Source: Actinomycetes bacterium (GTDB lineage: Bacteria; Actinomycetota; Acidimicrobiia; Acidimicrobiales; RAAP-2). Taken from it: 54,630 bases of DNA. The position numbers and the translations under genes are program-made. The notes under the pieces are model-generated. The model worked only from the letters and a program-made list of their open reading frames with translations, made no database searches and had not been told where the DNA came from. The stretch spans positions 1 to 54,630 of the forward strand of contig JAJZVL010000014.1 in NCBI GenBank assembly GCA_021845725.1. Reading direction: 5' to 3'. Positions 33,121 through 42,056 of the stretch are shown here, in pieces (the first letter of the stretch is position 1; each line of letters starts with the position of its first letter).

Positions 33121-34341
33121 ATGGTTCATCGTTCCTGGCTCAAGGCAGCCGCGGCAGTCGCCGGGTCGATCGGTCTCGTGCTCGGGATGGCCGGCGTGGC
33201 AGGCGCGGCCGCGGCCCACCACAAGGCGGCGAAGGGCAAGCCGATCATCATCGGCGCGGTGATCGACGAGACGAGCACCATGAAGCCGTTCGACCAGCCG
33301 GCCATCGAGGCCGCCGAGATCTGGGCCAAGAAGGTGAACGCCGCCGGCGGCGTGCTCGGCCGCCCCATCGAGTTCAAGGTCTTCAACGACCAGCTCCAGC
33401 CTTCCCTGACCCGCTCCGACGCGCTCAAGGCCATCGCCCAGGGGGCCTCCATCCTGTGGACGACGTGCGACGTCACATTCGCGACCCCGGCCATCCAGGT
33501 GGGGCTGGCGCACCACATGCTCGTCGTCTCGCCGTGCACCGGGACCAACGAGATGGGCCCGTCGCGCTTCGGCGCTCCCGGGAAGCTGGCGTTCAGCTTC
33601 GGCAACGCCCCGACGTCCGACGGCGCGGTGCTGGCGCGGCTGCTCATGCAGAAGGGATGGAAGTCCGCCACGGTCGTCACGGACAAGCTGCTCACATACT
33701 TCGTGGACGTCTGCCAGAACTTCACCACCGACTACCAGAAGATGGGCGGGAAGATCGTCACACAGCTCAGCTACACGACCGGTGACCACACCGTCACCCA
33801 GGTGGCGCAGAAGGCGGCATCCACGGGCGCGGCGGCGACCGTCCTGTGCACGACGACCACGCCGACACTGCCGGCGTTCGTCACCTCCGTGCGCACCCTC
33901 GGGAACAAGAAGCCGATCGTCGGACCGTGGGCGATCGACGGCGGATTCTGGGAGCCGAAGAGCGCCACCATCTCGAACAACATCTGGTGGGCGACCTACG
34001 CGTCGGTCTTCGGGGACGACCCGAACCCCCAGATCCGCAGCCTGTACAAGAAGATGAAGTCGTTGGGCGAGGCACCGCAGACCGGCGGGTTCGTGACCGG
34101 GCCGACCGCGCTCGAGGGGATCATCACCGCGATCAAGCGTGCGCACGGCACACTCAAGGGGCCGAAGCTCGCTGCCCAGATGGTGAAGTTCCATGATGTC
34201 CCCACGCTGTCGGGGCCGGTGAGCTTCTCGGCGAAGTTCCACGCAGTCGTCGGACGTCCGTACCGGATCATCGAGGTCAAGAACGGCAAGCCGCACTTCG
34301 TGGAGATGCTGAGCCCAGGGAAGTACGCCGGCGGAGCGTAG
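33121..34341 (+). CDS. Branched-chain-amino-acid-type ABC substrate-binding protein
   Basis: A 406-aa periplasmic-binding-protein type I (Leu/Ile/Val-binding fold). It opens with a signal peptide (AAAVAGSIGLVLGMAGVAGA, cleavage probably after AGA) without lipobox Cys, then IIIGAVIDETSTMKPFDQPA typical of LivK-like proteins. Such proteins also carry amides, urea, aromatic acids and other small molecules. The AAGGGGGG ribosome site is upstream of the ATG at 33121. It heads a five-gene importer operon (binding protein, two ATPases, two permeases) that opens the catabolic island, so its ligand is probably the island's substrate. Confidence 0.9.
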   Translation: MVHRSWLKAAAAVAGSIGLVLGMAGVAGAAAAHHKAAKGKPIIIGAVIDETSTMKPFDQPAIEAAEIWAKKVNAAGGVLGRPIEFKVFNDQLQPSLTRSDALKAIAQGASILWTTCDVTFATPAIQVGLAHHMLVVSPCTGTNEMGPSRFGAPGKLAFSFGNAPTSDGAVLARLLMQKGWKSATVVTDKLLTYFVDVCQNFTTDYQKMGGKIVTQLSYTTGDHTVTQVAQKAASTGAAATVLCTTTTPTLPAFVTSVRTLGNKKPIVGPWAIDGGFWEPKSATISNNIWWATYASVFGDDPNPQIRSLYKKMKSLGEAPQTGGFVTGPTALEGIITAIKRAHGTLKGPKLAAQMVKFHDVPTLSGPVSFSAKFHAVVGRPYRIIEVKNGKPHFVEMLSPGKYAGGA

Positions 34342-34344
34342 GTC

Positions 34345-35121
34345 GTGAGCGAGAGCGCCGACCACGGTCACCTCCTGGCTTGCCGGGAGGTGACCGTCGC
34401 CTTCGCAGGGCTGCGTGCGCTCAATGCGGTGAGCCTCACGCTGGACCGGGCGGAGATCATCGGCCTGATCGGCCCGAACGGGGCGGGGAAGACGACGTTG
34501 GTCAACGCCATGAGCGGGTTCGCTTCGATCACTCACGGCAGCGTCTGGCTCGATGGGGTCGAGATCTCGAGGCTGTCGCCGGAGCGGCGCGCTCACCGGG
34601 GGCTGGCGAGGACCTTCCAGCACGGCCGGCTGTTCGGTGACCTGAGCGCCCGGGAGAACGTCGAGCTGGGCGCCATCGCGGTCGGCTGCTCCGCACGTGA
34701 GGCGCGTCGGCGGACGCACGCGCTGCTCGAGGAGGTCGGGCTCCTCGAGCTCGCGGCCTCGCCGGCGTCCGAGCTCTCCCACGGCGACCAGCAGCGGGTC
34801 AGCGTGGCGAGGGCGGTCGTGGCCGAGCCGGCGGTTCTCCTGCTCGACGAGCCGGCGGCGGGACTGCCCGCCGAGGGGCTCGGCGAGCTCGGCTCTCTCG
34901 TGGAGCACGCCCGCTCGGTCCGGGGTGCGGGCGTCGTCGTGATCGACCACAATGTCGAGTTCGTCCTGGGGCTGAGCGATCGGGTCGTCGTGCTGGACCA
35001 TGGTGAGGTGCTGACGGAGGGAACCCCGGCACACGTGCGCGGCCATGCGGGGGTGGCGGCTGCCTACTTCGGCACCGTCGGCACCGACGAGGCGGCGACC
35101 CGCACCGTGCCGGTGCCATGA
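34345..35121 (+). CDS. LivG-like ABC ATPase
   Basis: A 258-aa nucleotide-binding protein. Walker A is GPNGAGKTT, the LivG-specific stretch is GLARTFQHGRLF, the signature is degenerate (ELSHGDQQRVSVA instead of LSGGxxQ), Walker B is VLLLDEP and the switch His is in VIDHNVEFV. Asp normally following the Pro-Ala-Ala-Gly loop (GLNP) is replaced by GLPAEG. It probably still hydrolyses ATP together with the LivF-like partner, whose stop-start overlap is 4 bp. Confidence 0.9.
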   Translation: MSESADHGHLLACREVTVAFAGLRALNAVSLTLDRAEIIGLIGPNGAGKTTLVNAMSGFASITHGSVWLDGVEISRLSPERRAHRGLARTFQHGRLFGDLSARENVELGAIAVGCSAREARRRTHALLEEVGLLELAASPASELSHGDQQRVSVARAVVAEPAVLLLDEPAAGLPAEGLGELGSLVEHARSVRGAGVVVIDHNVEFVLGLSDRVVVLDHGEVLTEGTPAHVRGHAGVAAAYFGTVGTDEAATRTVPVP

Positions 35122-35915
35122 GCGAGACCGTGGCTTGCTCGGCTGCGCCGACCCCGTCAACCGGGGGCGGTCCGGCACCCTCCGCCCATGGGCTGCTCGA
35201 GGTGTCGGGACTACGGGTCGCCTACGGCAGGGCACAGGCGGTCGACGGGGTGAGCTTCACGGTCGGCGAGGGTGAGGTCGTCGGGATCGTCGGGCCCAAC
35301 GGCGCAGGCAAGAGCTCCACGCTGCTGGCGGTGATGGGCGAGGTGCGTCGAGCGGCTGGCGACGTGCGTCTTCGGGGCGTGCCGCTGCCCGGCCGGCCGG
35401 AGAACGTCGTGCGGAGCGGGATGGCGATGGTGCCTGAGGGTAGGCACCTGTTCCCCTCGATGACCGTGCAGGAGAACCTCCAGCTCGGTCGCTTGGCCAG
35501 GCGTCGGGGTCGTGCCCCGCGGCTCAGCGACGACGAGGTCGCGGCGCTGTTCCCGGCGACCGCCGAATTCGCCCGGCGCCGGGCCGGGCTGCTCTCGGGG
35601 GGCCAGCAGCAGCAGGTTGCCATCGCCCGGGCGCTACTCTCCGACCCCGACGTGCTCTTGCTGGACGAGCCGTCGCTCGGCCTGTCGCCGACCATCGTCA
35701 CCTCCGTCTTCTCCGCGCTCGAGCGGGTCAACGCGCTCGGTGTCGCGATCTTGCTGGTGGAGCAGCGTGCCGAGATGACCCTCGAGTTCTGCTCCCGGAG
35801 CTACGTGCTGGTCGGGGGCAGGATCCGCTTCGAAGCCGATCGGCGCACCAGCATGGAGACGGTCATGGCCGCCTACTTCGGCGCGGAGCCGGTCGCGTCA
35901 GGGAGCCAGCCGTGA
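35118..35915 (+). CDS. LivF-like ABC ATPase
   Basis: A 265-aa nucleotide-binding protein with Walker A GPNGAGKSS, the LivF-type MAMVPEGRHLFPSMTVQENL, signature LLSGGQQQQVAIA and Walker B VLLLDEPSLGLSP. A Gln (LLVEQRAEM) replaces the usual switch His, as is normal for LivF proteins. It starts 4 bp inside the LivG-like gene and ends 4 bp inside the LivH-like permease. Confidence 0.91.
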   Translation: MSETVACSAAPTPSTGGGPAPSAHGLLEVSGLRVAYGRAQAVDGVSFTVGEGEVVGIVGPNGAGKSSTLLAVMGEVRRAAGDVRLRGVPLPGRPENVVRSGMAMVPEGRHLFPSMTVQENLQLGRLARRRGRAPRLSDDEVAALFPATAEFARRRAGLLSGGQQQQVAIARALLSDPDVLLLDEPSLGLSPTIVTSVFSALERVNALGVAILLVEQRAEMTLEFCSRSYVLVGGRIRFEADRRTSMETVMAAYFGAEPVASGSQP

Positions 35916-36796
35916 ACGTCGTCGGCTACCTGGTCAACGCCATCTCGCTCGGGGCGCTCTACGCGCTGATCGCCGTCTCGGTCGGCCTCGTCTTCGGGGT
36001 GCTCCGGCAGATCAACCTGGCGCAGGGCGAGGTGATCACCTTCGGGGCGTACTCCCTCTGGCTCATGCGCTCGTTGCCTACGTGGCTGGCCATCGTGCTG
36101 TGCTTCGCGGTGTGCATCGCGGGGTCGCTCCTGCTCCAGGTCGCCGTCTTCCGCCCGTTGCGCGGCGCATCGGCGCTCACCACGCTCGTCGCCACGTTCG
36201 GGGTGAGCTATGGGCTCGAGGCCCTCTGGCTGATCATCTTCGGCCCGAGCGGGAACACGGTGTCGATGCTCACCAACCTGAACAACACGGTGGTCGGCGG
36301 CGCGGTCGCGCTGCGCTGGGTCACGCTGGTGGAGATCGGTGTGGCAGCCGTCCTGCTCGGTGGCCTGCTGCTGCTGCTCTTCCGCACGTCTCTCGGCATG
36401 CGCATGCGGGCGGTCGCCGAGGACCTGCGCGCCGCCCGGCTCGTGGGCGTGCGCATCGGGCAGGTGGTCACCTGGGCGTTCGTGCTCAGTGGCGCGAGCG
36501 CTGCCGTGGTGGCCGTGCTCGCCACGGTCCAGACGCCCCTCGTCACCCCGACCTTCGGGCTGAACCTGATCATCTTCGCGCTCGTCGGCGTCGTCCTCGG
36601 GGGTCTCGACCACCTGGGACGGGCCACGGCCGGCGGCTTCATCATCGGGTTCGTGAATTCGCTGCTCGGGTCGATCCTTCCCGAGCAGGAGCTCGTCTTC
36701 GTGACGTCGCTCACCTTCCTGTTCGTCGTCGTCGTCCTCGTGGTGCGCCCTGCCGGGCTGCTCGCCCCGCGGAGTGCGGACGTGGAGCGGGTGTGA
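35912..36796 (+). CDS. LivH-like ABC permease
   Basis: A 294-aa integral membrane protein of the branched-chain permease family with about eight helices. Typical parts are SLGALYALIAVSVGLVFGVL at the N-terminus, INLAQGEVITFGAY and the EAA-like loop around LGMRMRAVAEDLRAARLVG. The GTG start overlaps the LivF-like gene and the stop overlaps the LivM-like gene. It pairs with the next gene as the transmembrane channel. Confidence 0.9.
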   Translation: MNVVGYLVNAISLGALYALIAVSVGLVFGVLRQINLAQGEVITFGAYSLWLMRSLPTWLAIVLCFAVCIAGSLLLQVAVFRPLRGASALTTLVATFGVSYGLEALWLIIFGPSGNTVSMLTNLNNTVVGGAVALRWVTLVEIGVAAVLLGGLLLLLFRTSLGMRMRAVAEDLRAARLVGVRIGQVVTWAFVLSGASAAVVAVLATVQTPLVTPTFGLNLIIFALVGVVLGGLDHLGRATAGGFIIGFVNSLLGSILPEQELVFVTSLTFLFVVVVLVVRPAGLLAPRSADVERV

Positions 36797-37941
36797 CGCG
36801 CTCGGCGCTGCGGCTGGCCGCGGAGCTGCTCGGCCCGCTGGCCCTGGTGGGCCTCGTGGCGCTGGTCGCCTCCCATCTCTCGACATCCGACCAGACCGAC
36901 GCGATCAACGTGCTCGTGATCGCGACCATCGTCATCGGCCTCTACGTGTTCATCGGCAATTCCGGTGTCATCTCCTTCGGGCAGATCAGCTTCGCAGCGG
37001 TTGGTGCGTTCGCGGCCGGGATCTACACGACCCCGCTGACCACCAGGCAGACGACCATGCCGCACCTCTTCGGGATCCTGGCCCGCCCGGAGCTCACGAA
37101 CGTGGAGTCGATCCTCCTGGCGGCCGGCATCGGGGCGTTGTTCGCATTGCTCGTCGGTCTGGCGCTCATGCGCCTCTCCGGGCTCGCGGCCGGCATCGCC
37201 ACGTTCGCCGTGCTCGAGATCACCTACGACATCCTCGCCAACTGGGACAAGATCGGCCCGGGTCCCACGACGTTGGCCTCGGTGCCCGTGACGACGGGCG
37301 TAGGACAGGCGACGGTCGGCTGTGCCGTCGCGGTGGTGATCGCCTTCGTCTACCAGCGCTCTCGCTCGAGCCGCCTCCTCCGGGCGTCGAGAGCGGATGC
37401 CCTGGCGGCCCGGGGGATCGGCGTCTCGATCGTTCGGCACCGTCTCGGCGCCTTCGTCCTCTCCGGGGCGATCTGCGGGTTCGCCGGAGCGCTGTACGTG
37501 CACGCGCTGGGGAGCATCAACGTGACAGAGGTCTACCTGACCCTCACCTTCCTTTCCCTGGCGATGCTGGTGGTCGGAGGATCCCAGAGCCTCTGGGGGG
37601 CCACGCTGGGCGGCGTCGTCCTGGGCATCCTGTCGTCGTTCTTGACCAACGCCGTGAACGGCACGACGGTGTTCGGGTTCAGCTTCACCCTCCCGAACGG
37701 GCTCAACACGATCATCTTCGCCGCCCTCTTCGTGGGGGCGCTCATGCTGTTCCCGCGAGGCCTGGCCCGCAACCGCGAGTTCCTGGAGAAGTGGCTCGGG
37801 GAGCGCCCCCCGAGACCTGGGGCCGTCCTCGGTCCCCCTGGAGGCGTGGGGGCCGTCGCGTCCGCGGCAGCCGGCCACGCCGGTGCGCCCGCGACAGCCG
37901 CGAAGTCGCACGCGACGGCAGCTGCGGAGCCCAAGCCATGA
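36793..37941 (+). CDS. LivM-like ABC permease
   Basis: A 382-aa permease. The core (~residues 10-325) has GNSGVISFGQISFAAVGAFA and the loop RADALAARGIGVSIVRHRLGAF. The C-terminal ~50 residues form a Pro/Ala/Gly-rich tail with Lys and His (AAAEPKP end) not usual for LivM, of unknown role. GTG start overlapping the LivH-like stop. It is the last gene of the importer operon and ends 37 bp from the convergent FAD oxidoreductase. Confidence 0.9.
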   Translation: MTRSALRLAAELLGPLALVGLVALVASHLSTSDQTDAINVLVIATIVIGLYVFIGNSGVISFGQISFAAVGAFAAGIYTTPLTTRQTTMPHLFGILARPELTNVESILLAAGIGALFALLVGLALMRLSGLAAGIATFAVLEITYDILANWDKIGPGPTTLASVPVTTGVGQATVGCAVAVVIAFVYQRSRSSRLLRASRADALAARGIGVSIVRHRLGAFVLSGAICGFAGALYVHALGSINVTEVYLTLTFLSLAMLVVGGSQSLWGATLGGVVLGILSSFLTNAVNGTTVFGFSFTLPNGLNTIIFAALFVGALMLFPRGLARNREFLEKWLGERPPRPGAVLGPPGGVGAVASAAAGHAGAPATAAKSHATAAAEPKP

Positions 37942-37978
37942 GGGCCGGCGGCGGTGCTCGCGGTGACGAGCCCGGCGC

Positions 37979-39607
37979 TCAGGACAGGCGATACGACCTG
38001 CGGAGCAGTCGCCGGGCGACGAGCGTCCCCGACACGCCGCCCAGTCCGGGCCCTGGGTGCGTGCTCGCCCCGATCTGGTAGAGGTCGCGCACCGGGGTAC
38101 GGTGTCCGGCCAGTTCGGGACGCGGCCGGAACATGAGGTTCTGGTCGAGATCGCAGGCGCCGGCGTAGATGTCACCGCCGACCAGGTTCGGGTTGGCTCG
38201 AGCGATGTCCGCAGGCGAGAGCGCCACGCGGGCCTGCACCAGGGCGTCGAACCCCTCGATATGCCGGGACAGGCGTGCATGGATCCGATCGGCGTAGCGT
38301 TCGCGCAGCGACTCCGTCCAGGTGCCGTCGCCGACGTCGATGGAGCCTCCGGCGTCGCCCAGCGGGCGCGCTGGGAGCTCCTGCAACTGGATCCACAGGA
38401 TCCACGCCCCGGCGGGCGCGCGCGTCGGGTCGACGGCGCAGGGTTGTCCGCAGACCACGGTCGCTTCTTCTGGGAGCAGGCCTCGCTCTGCCTCGCCGAC
38501 CGCCTTGGACACGCCCGAGAGGCCCGAGGTCAGGTGGACGACGGGAACCGCGCCCAGCCGGTCGTCGGCGCGCCAGCGCGGCGGGGCACTGAGGGCGTAG
38601 TGGATCTGCATGCCGGCCCGACCGAAGCGGAAGCGCCGGGCCGCGTGCCGCGCCCACTCGGGCACCGGCGCATCGGCGAGGAGCCGGTCGTAGAGGGCCG
38701 GGGGCGTCACGCTGCAGACCACCGCCCGGCGGGCGCCCACGACCGCGCCTGTGGTGAGGCGCACCCCCGTCGCTCGTCCGCCGGCGACCAGCACGCGGTC
38801 CACGTCGGCGCCCGTGCGGCACGTCCCGCCGTGCGCCTCGATGACGCCGCGGAGCGCCTCGACCAGCCTGGCGCCGCCGCCGACGGGCACCGGCAGGCCG
38901 ACGCTCTCGAGCAGCGCCACGATCGCCCGGGCCATCACGCCGGATCCTGCGGCGTCGGGCCCGAGCCCGGTGTGCAGCACCCACGGCGCGAACAGCGCGC
39001 CGGGGGCCGGGGTGCGGTACGTGGACTCGAGCCACGTGCGGGCGCTCTCGGCGAGGGAGCCGGCCAGGGCCTGCGCGCCGCGGCGTCCGAGGTGCCGGCG
39101 TGCCGACAGCGCCGATCGCAGCGTCGCCGTGCTCATCACCTCGTCGCTCAGCAGTCCCATCACCCATGGGGCGACGGCGTCGAAGTCTTGGCGGTCGGCG
39201 ACGAAGCGCGCGCCCTCGCCCACGCCGTGGCGCTCGAGCTCCGCCACCGTCTCGTCCCTCGAGCGCGTCATCACGACGGCGTCGTCACCCACGGCCGCGG
39301 TGACGGCGTGCGCCGTCACATAGCGCAGCCCGTGGTGAGCCAGCTCGGCACCGAGCGTGCCGTACGCGTCGGAGGCGACGAACAGCGGGTGCCAGGCGCT
39401 GAGCACGTCGTGGACGAAGCCCTCGTGCGTCAGCTCGGCAGAGCGGATCGCTCCGCCGAGCACGTCGGCCTGCTCCAGGACTGCGACGCCGACGCCGGCG
39501 CGGGCGAGGAGCGCCCCGCACACGAGCGCGTTGATCCCGCTGCCCACAATGGCGACGTCGGTCGCGTCCGGATCTGCGCCTGCGGGGACCGCGACGCGCG
39601 AGCTCAT
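37979..39607 (-). CDS. PYROXD2/phytoene-desaturase-like FAD oxidoreductase, copy 1
   Basis: A 542-aa amine-oxidase-superfamily flavoprotein. The FAD Rossmann motif VAIVGSGINALVCGALLA opens the domain; LGGAIRSAELTHEGFVHDV is diagnostic for the CrtI/PYROXD2 group, and HRTPVRDLYQIGASTHPGPGL ends it. No carotenoid genes are nearby, so catabolic dehydrogenation of the imported compound is more likely than pigment synthesis. It is divergent from the LLM operon, sharing the 110-bp region with TGATCAAA. A second copy is at 46301-47878. Confidence 0.88.
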   Translation of the reverse strand: MSSRVAVPAGADPDATDVAIVGSGINALVCGALLARAGVGVAVLEQADVLGGAIRSAELTHEGFVHDVLSAWHPLFVASDAYGTLGAELAHHGLRYVTAHAVTAAVGDDAVVMTRSRDETVAELERHGVGEGARFVADRQDFDAVAPWVMGLLSDEVMSTATLRSALSARRHLGRRGAQALAGSLAESARTWLESTYRTPAPGALFAPWVLHTGLGPDAAGSGVMARAIVALLESVGLPVPVGGGARLVEALRGVIEAHGGTCRTGADVDRVLVAGGRATGVRLTTGAVVGARRAVVCSVTPPALYDRLLADAPVPEWARHAARRFRFGRAGMQIHYALSAPPRWRADDRLGAVPVVHLTSGLSGVSKAVGEAERGLLPEEATVVCGQPCAVDPTRAPAGAWILWIQLQELPARPLGDAGGSIDVGDGTWTESLRERYADRIHARLSRHIEGFDALVQARVALSPADIARANPNLVGGDIYAGACDLDQNLMFRPRPELAGHRTPVRDLYQIGASTHPGPGLGGVSGTLVARRLLRRSYRLS

Positions 39608-39631
39608 GACGCAGGACGCTATCAGTCAGGC

Positions 39632-39660
39632 TTGCGCCGAGCCGGAGAGTCTGATCAAAT
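39632..39660. promoter_or_regulatory. Divergent promoter region with TGATCAAA
   Basis: TGATCAAA at 39652-39659 lies in the 110 bp between the divergent FAD oxidoreductase and LLM genes, over the expected -10 region of the LLM promoter (TTGCGC at 39632 as possible -35). The same octamer is on two other promoters of this window, so it is a candidate operator. Confidence 0.4.
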
Positions 39661-39717
39661 ATCCCCGACAAGGCGCAGGGCTCGTACGCCAGCAAGGGCG
39701 AAGAGGGGAGAGACGAA

Positions 39718-40788
39718 GTGGCTCGTGAATTGCGCATCGGGATGATGCAGCTCACCATGGAGCCGCTCGAGGACATCCTCTCCCATGCGAGGCATCTGGA
39801 CCGAGGTGGCTTCGACACCATCTGGCTCGCCGAGGCCTATCCGTGGTGGCGCCTGCACTCGATGGAGGCCCGCTCGTCCACCGCGCTGTCGGCGCTGATC
39901 GGACGGGAGACGACGCGCTTGGCCGTCGGCTGGGGGATCATCTCCCCCTACACCCGCCATCCGATCCAGGTGGCCATGGAGGCACGGCTCAGCCAGGAGG
40001 CCCTCGGCCCCGACCGTCTCTTGATCGGGTTCGGCGCGTCGAAGATCTTCATGCGGGAGGCGGGCATCGGGACGCGTGGTCCCGCGAAGCCGCTGCAGAC
40101 GGTGCGCGAGAGCGTCGAGATCGTGCGAGCGGCCCTCGGCGGGGAAGAGGTCGAGTACCACGGCGTGGTGTTCGACGCCGCCCTGCCCGCCCTCCGGCCC
40201 GATGCGGCGTGCCCTCGGGAGGTGTCGCCGATCTACATCGCGGGGACCGGTCCGCGGCTCCAGCGGACGGCCGGCGAGATCGCCGACGGTCTCCTCACGC
40301 CGAGCATCACCACTCCCGAATTCGTGCGCCGGTCCCGTCGCAACCTCGCCGAGGGTGCGGCCAAGGCGGGGAGGGATCCCGACGCCATCGACCTCGGGTG
40401 CACGATCGTGGCATCGATCGACGAGGACCGCGAGAAGGGCCGGGAGGGTGCGCGCGAGATCGCAGGGATGTACCTGGCCAACAAGGTCGAGAACATTCAG
40501 GCGTCTGCCGACGAGCTGCTCGAGTCGGCCGGGCTCGCCCGAGATGAGATCAGGCCCATCGCAGAGGCCATGCGCCAGGGCGGGCGGCTCGCTGCGGCGG
40601 CGGCCGTGACCGACTCGATCCTGGACCGCACGAAGCCGATCGCCGGCACGCCTGGTGATTGCATCGCCGCGATCGAGGAGTACGCAGACGCCGGCTGCAC
40701 GCATATCATGCTCGAGCTCTGGGGCGCTGAGCGGGAGGCGCAGCTCGACCTCTTCGCCTCCCAGGTACTTCCGCACTTCCGCCGATGA
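39718..40788 (+). CDS. LLM-class (luciferase-like, probably F420-dependent) oxidoreductase
   Basis: A 356-aa TIM-barrel flavin/F420 enzyme. Typical luciferase-like segments are LRIGMMQLTMEPLEDILSHA, GGFDTIWLAEAYPW, AVGWGIISPYTRHP and DRLLIGFGASK, with PIYIAGTGPRLQRTAGEIAD later. Relatives include methylenetetrahydromethanopterin-reductase-like F420 enzymes and FMN monooxygenases; cofactor cannot be settled by eye. It leads an operon whose next gene (M20) starts 4 bp inside it. GTG start with GGGGAGA upstream. Confidence 0.86.
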   Translation: MARELRIGMMQLTMEPLEDILSHARHLDRGGFDTIWLAEAYPWWRLHSMEARSSTALSALIGRETTRLAVGWGIISPYTRHPIQVAMEARLSQEALGPDRLLIGFGASKIFMREAGIGTRGPAKPLQTVRESVEIVRAALGGEEVEYHGVVFDAALPALRPDAACPREVSPIYIAGTGPRLQRTAGEIADGLLTPSITTPEFVRRSRRNLAEGAAKAGRDPDAIDLGCTIVASIDEDREKGREGAREIAGMYLANKVENIQASADELLESAGLARDEIRPIAEAMRQGGRLAAAAAVTDSILDRTKPIAGTPGDCIAAIEEYADAGCTHIMLELWGAEREAQLDLFASQVLPHFRR

Positions 40789-42056
40789 CGCCGAACGTCG
40801 ACCCTTCCGGGGATCTCCAGGTGGGCACGATCTCGTCGTGCATCGACGAGCGACGCCTCGTCGAGACCGCACGCGCGCTCGTCGACACCGCCAGCCCTAC
40901 GGGGAGCGAGGACGCGGTCGCCCACGTCGTGAAGGCCCGGTGCGAGGCGCTCGGGCTCACCACGGTGCTCCAGGAGGTGGAGCCCGGACGCTCGAACGTG
41001 CTCGGGACGCTGCCAGGTTCGGGCGGCGGGCAGACCCTGATGTTCAACGGGCACATGGACACCTCGTACTCGGGGGCCGAACCCCACCTGCGGGACCGGC
41101 CGGGCTTCCAGCCGGCCGCCTACGAGCGTGACGGGCGGATCTGGGGCCTGGGGATCGCCAATATGAAGGGGGCGATCGCCTGCTACCTCGAAGCGGTCGC
41201 GGCGCTTCGGGACGCCGGCGTGCACCTGAAGGGCTCGGTCGTGGTGGCGGCCGTGGTCGGCGAGATCGAGAAGACCCAGTGGGGGACCGAGTACACGGGA
41301 GCCCAGTACCGCGGCTACTCGGCCGGCAGCCACTACCTCGCGTCGCACGGAGGCGGGGCGATCGACCTGTGCGTCCTGGGCGAACCCACCGAGAACCGGG
41401 TGGTGACCGGTCACTACGGCACCGTCTGGGTGCGCATCTCCTGCACCGGTCCCTTCGTCCACACGGCGTTCTCTCGGACACTGCGCAAGGACAACTCGAT
41501 CTTGCGCATGGCCGGTGCGCTTCCCACGATCGAGCGCTGGATCGACGCCTTCGAGGAGGAGAGCGCCTACGGCGGGAAGCCCGGCGTCGTGAACCTGGGT
41601 GCGGTGCGCGGCGGGGACCCTTGGCGGGCGAGCCGCACCCCCCAGCGCACCGACGTGTTCCTCGACGTCCGGGTCCCTCCGACGATGACGCTGCAGCACG
41701 CCTCTCATCGCGTCGGGGCACTGGTGGCAGAGCTCCGGGCAGCGTTCCCCGAGGCTGGCTTCGACCACGAGGTCTTCGTCACCAGCCCGGGAGCGGAGAT
41801 CGATGCCGACCACGATCTCGTGCGAGCCCTCGAGGTGTCGCACGCCGACGTCTTCGGCGGACGGCCCGAGCACGACACGGTGAGGTGGTCGTCCGACGCG
41901 TCGATCCTCACCCGCTATGGGATCGCGACCGTCAACTACGGAGCGTCGAGCGGGCTCCCACACCCCGACGGGGAGAACCTGTCCATCGAGGATCTCGTCT
42001 CGACGGCGAAGGTCTATGCACTGACCGCGGCACGGATATGTGAGGTGGAGCGATGA
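40785..42056 (+). CDS. M20-family amidohydrolase homologue with altered metal site
   Basis: A 423-aa protein of the ArgE/DapE/carboxypeptidase-G2 fold. His90 and Asp92 (GHMDT) and the C-terminal His393 (LPHPDG) are in place, and Glu160 fits the catalytic base. However, the bridging Asp (usually in DMKGG) is Asn126 (IANMKGA), and the second Glu of the EE pair is Ile161 (VGEIEK). The two-zinc site is therefore probably incomplete, so it may be a one-metal enzyme, have another reaction or be a non-catalytic partner. The 4-bp overlaps on both sides place it firmly in the catabolic operon. Confidence 0.85.
   Translation: MTPNVDPSGDLQVGTISSCIDERRLVETARALVDTASPTGSEDAVAHVVKARCEALGLTTVLQEVEPGRSNVLGTLPGSGGGQTLMFNGHMDTSYSGAEPHLRDRPGFQPAAYERDGRIWGLGIANMKGAIACYLEAVAALRDAGVHLKGSVVVAAVVGEIEKTQWGTEYTGAQYRGYSAGSHYLASHGGGAIDLCVLGEPTENRVVTGHYGTVWVRISCTGPFVHTAFSRTLRKDNSILRMAGALPTIERWIDAFEEESAYGGKPGVVNLGAVRGGDPWRASRTPQRTDVFLDVRVPPTMTLQHASHRVGALVAELRAAFPEAGFDHEVFVTSPGAEIDADHDLVRALEVSHADVFGGRPEHDTVRWSSDASILTRYGIATVNYGASSGLPHPDGENLSIEDLVSTAKVYALTAARICEVER

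Noticed and set aside
37979-39607. Carotenoid biosynthesis (phytoene desaturase) locus
   Set aside because: Sequence landmarks are PYROXD2-like and no phytoene synthase or other crt gene is present.
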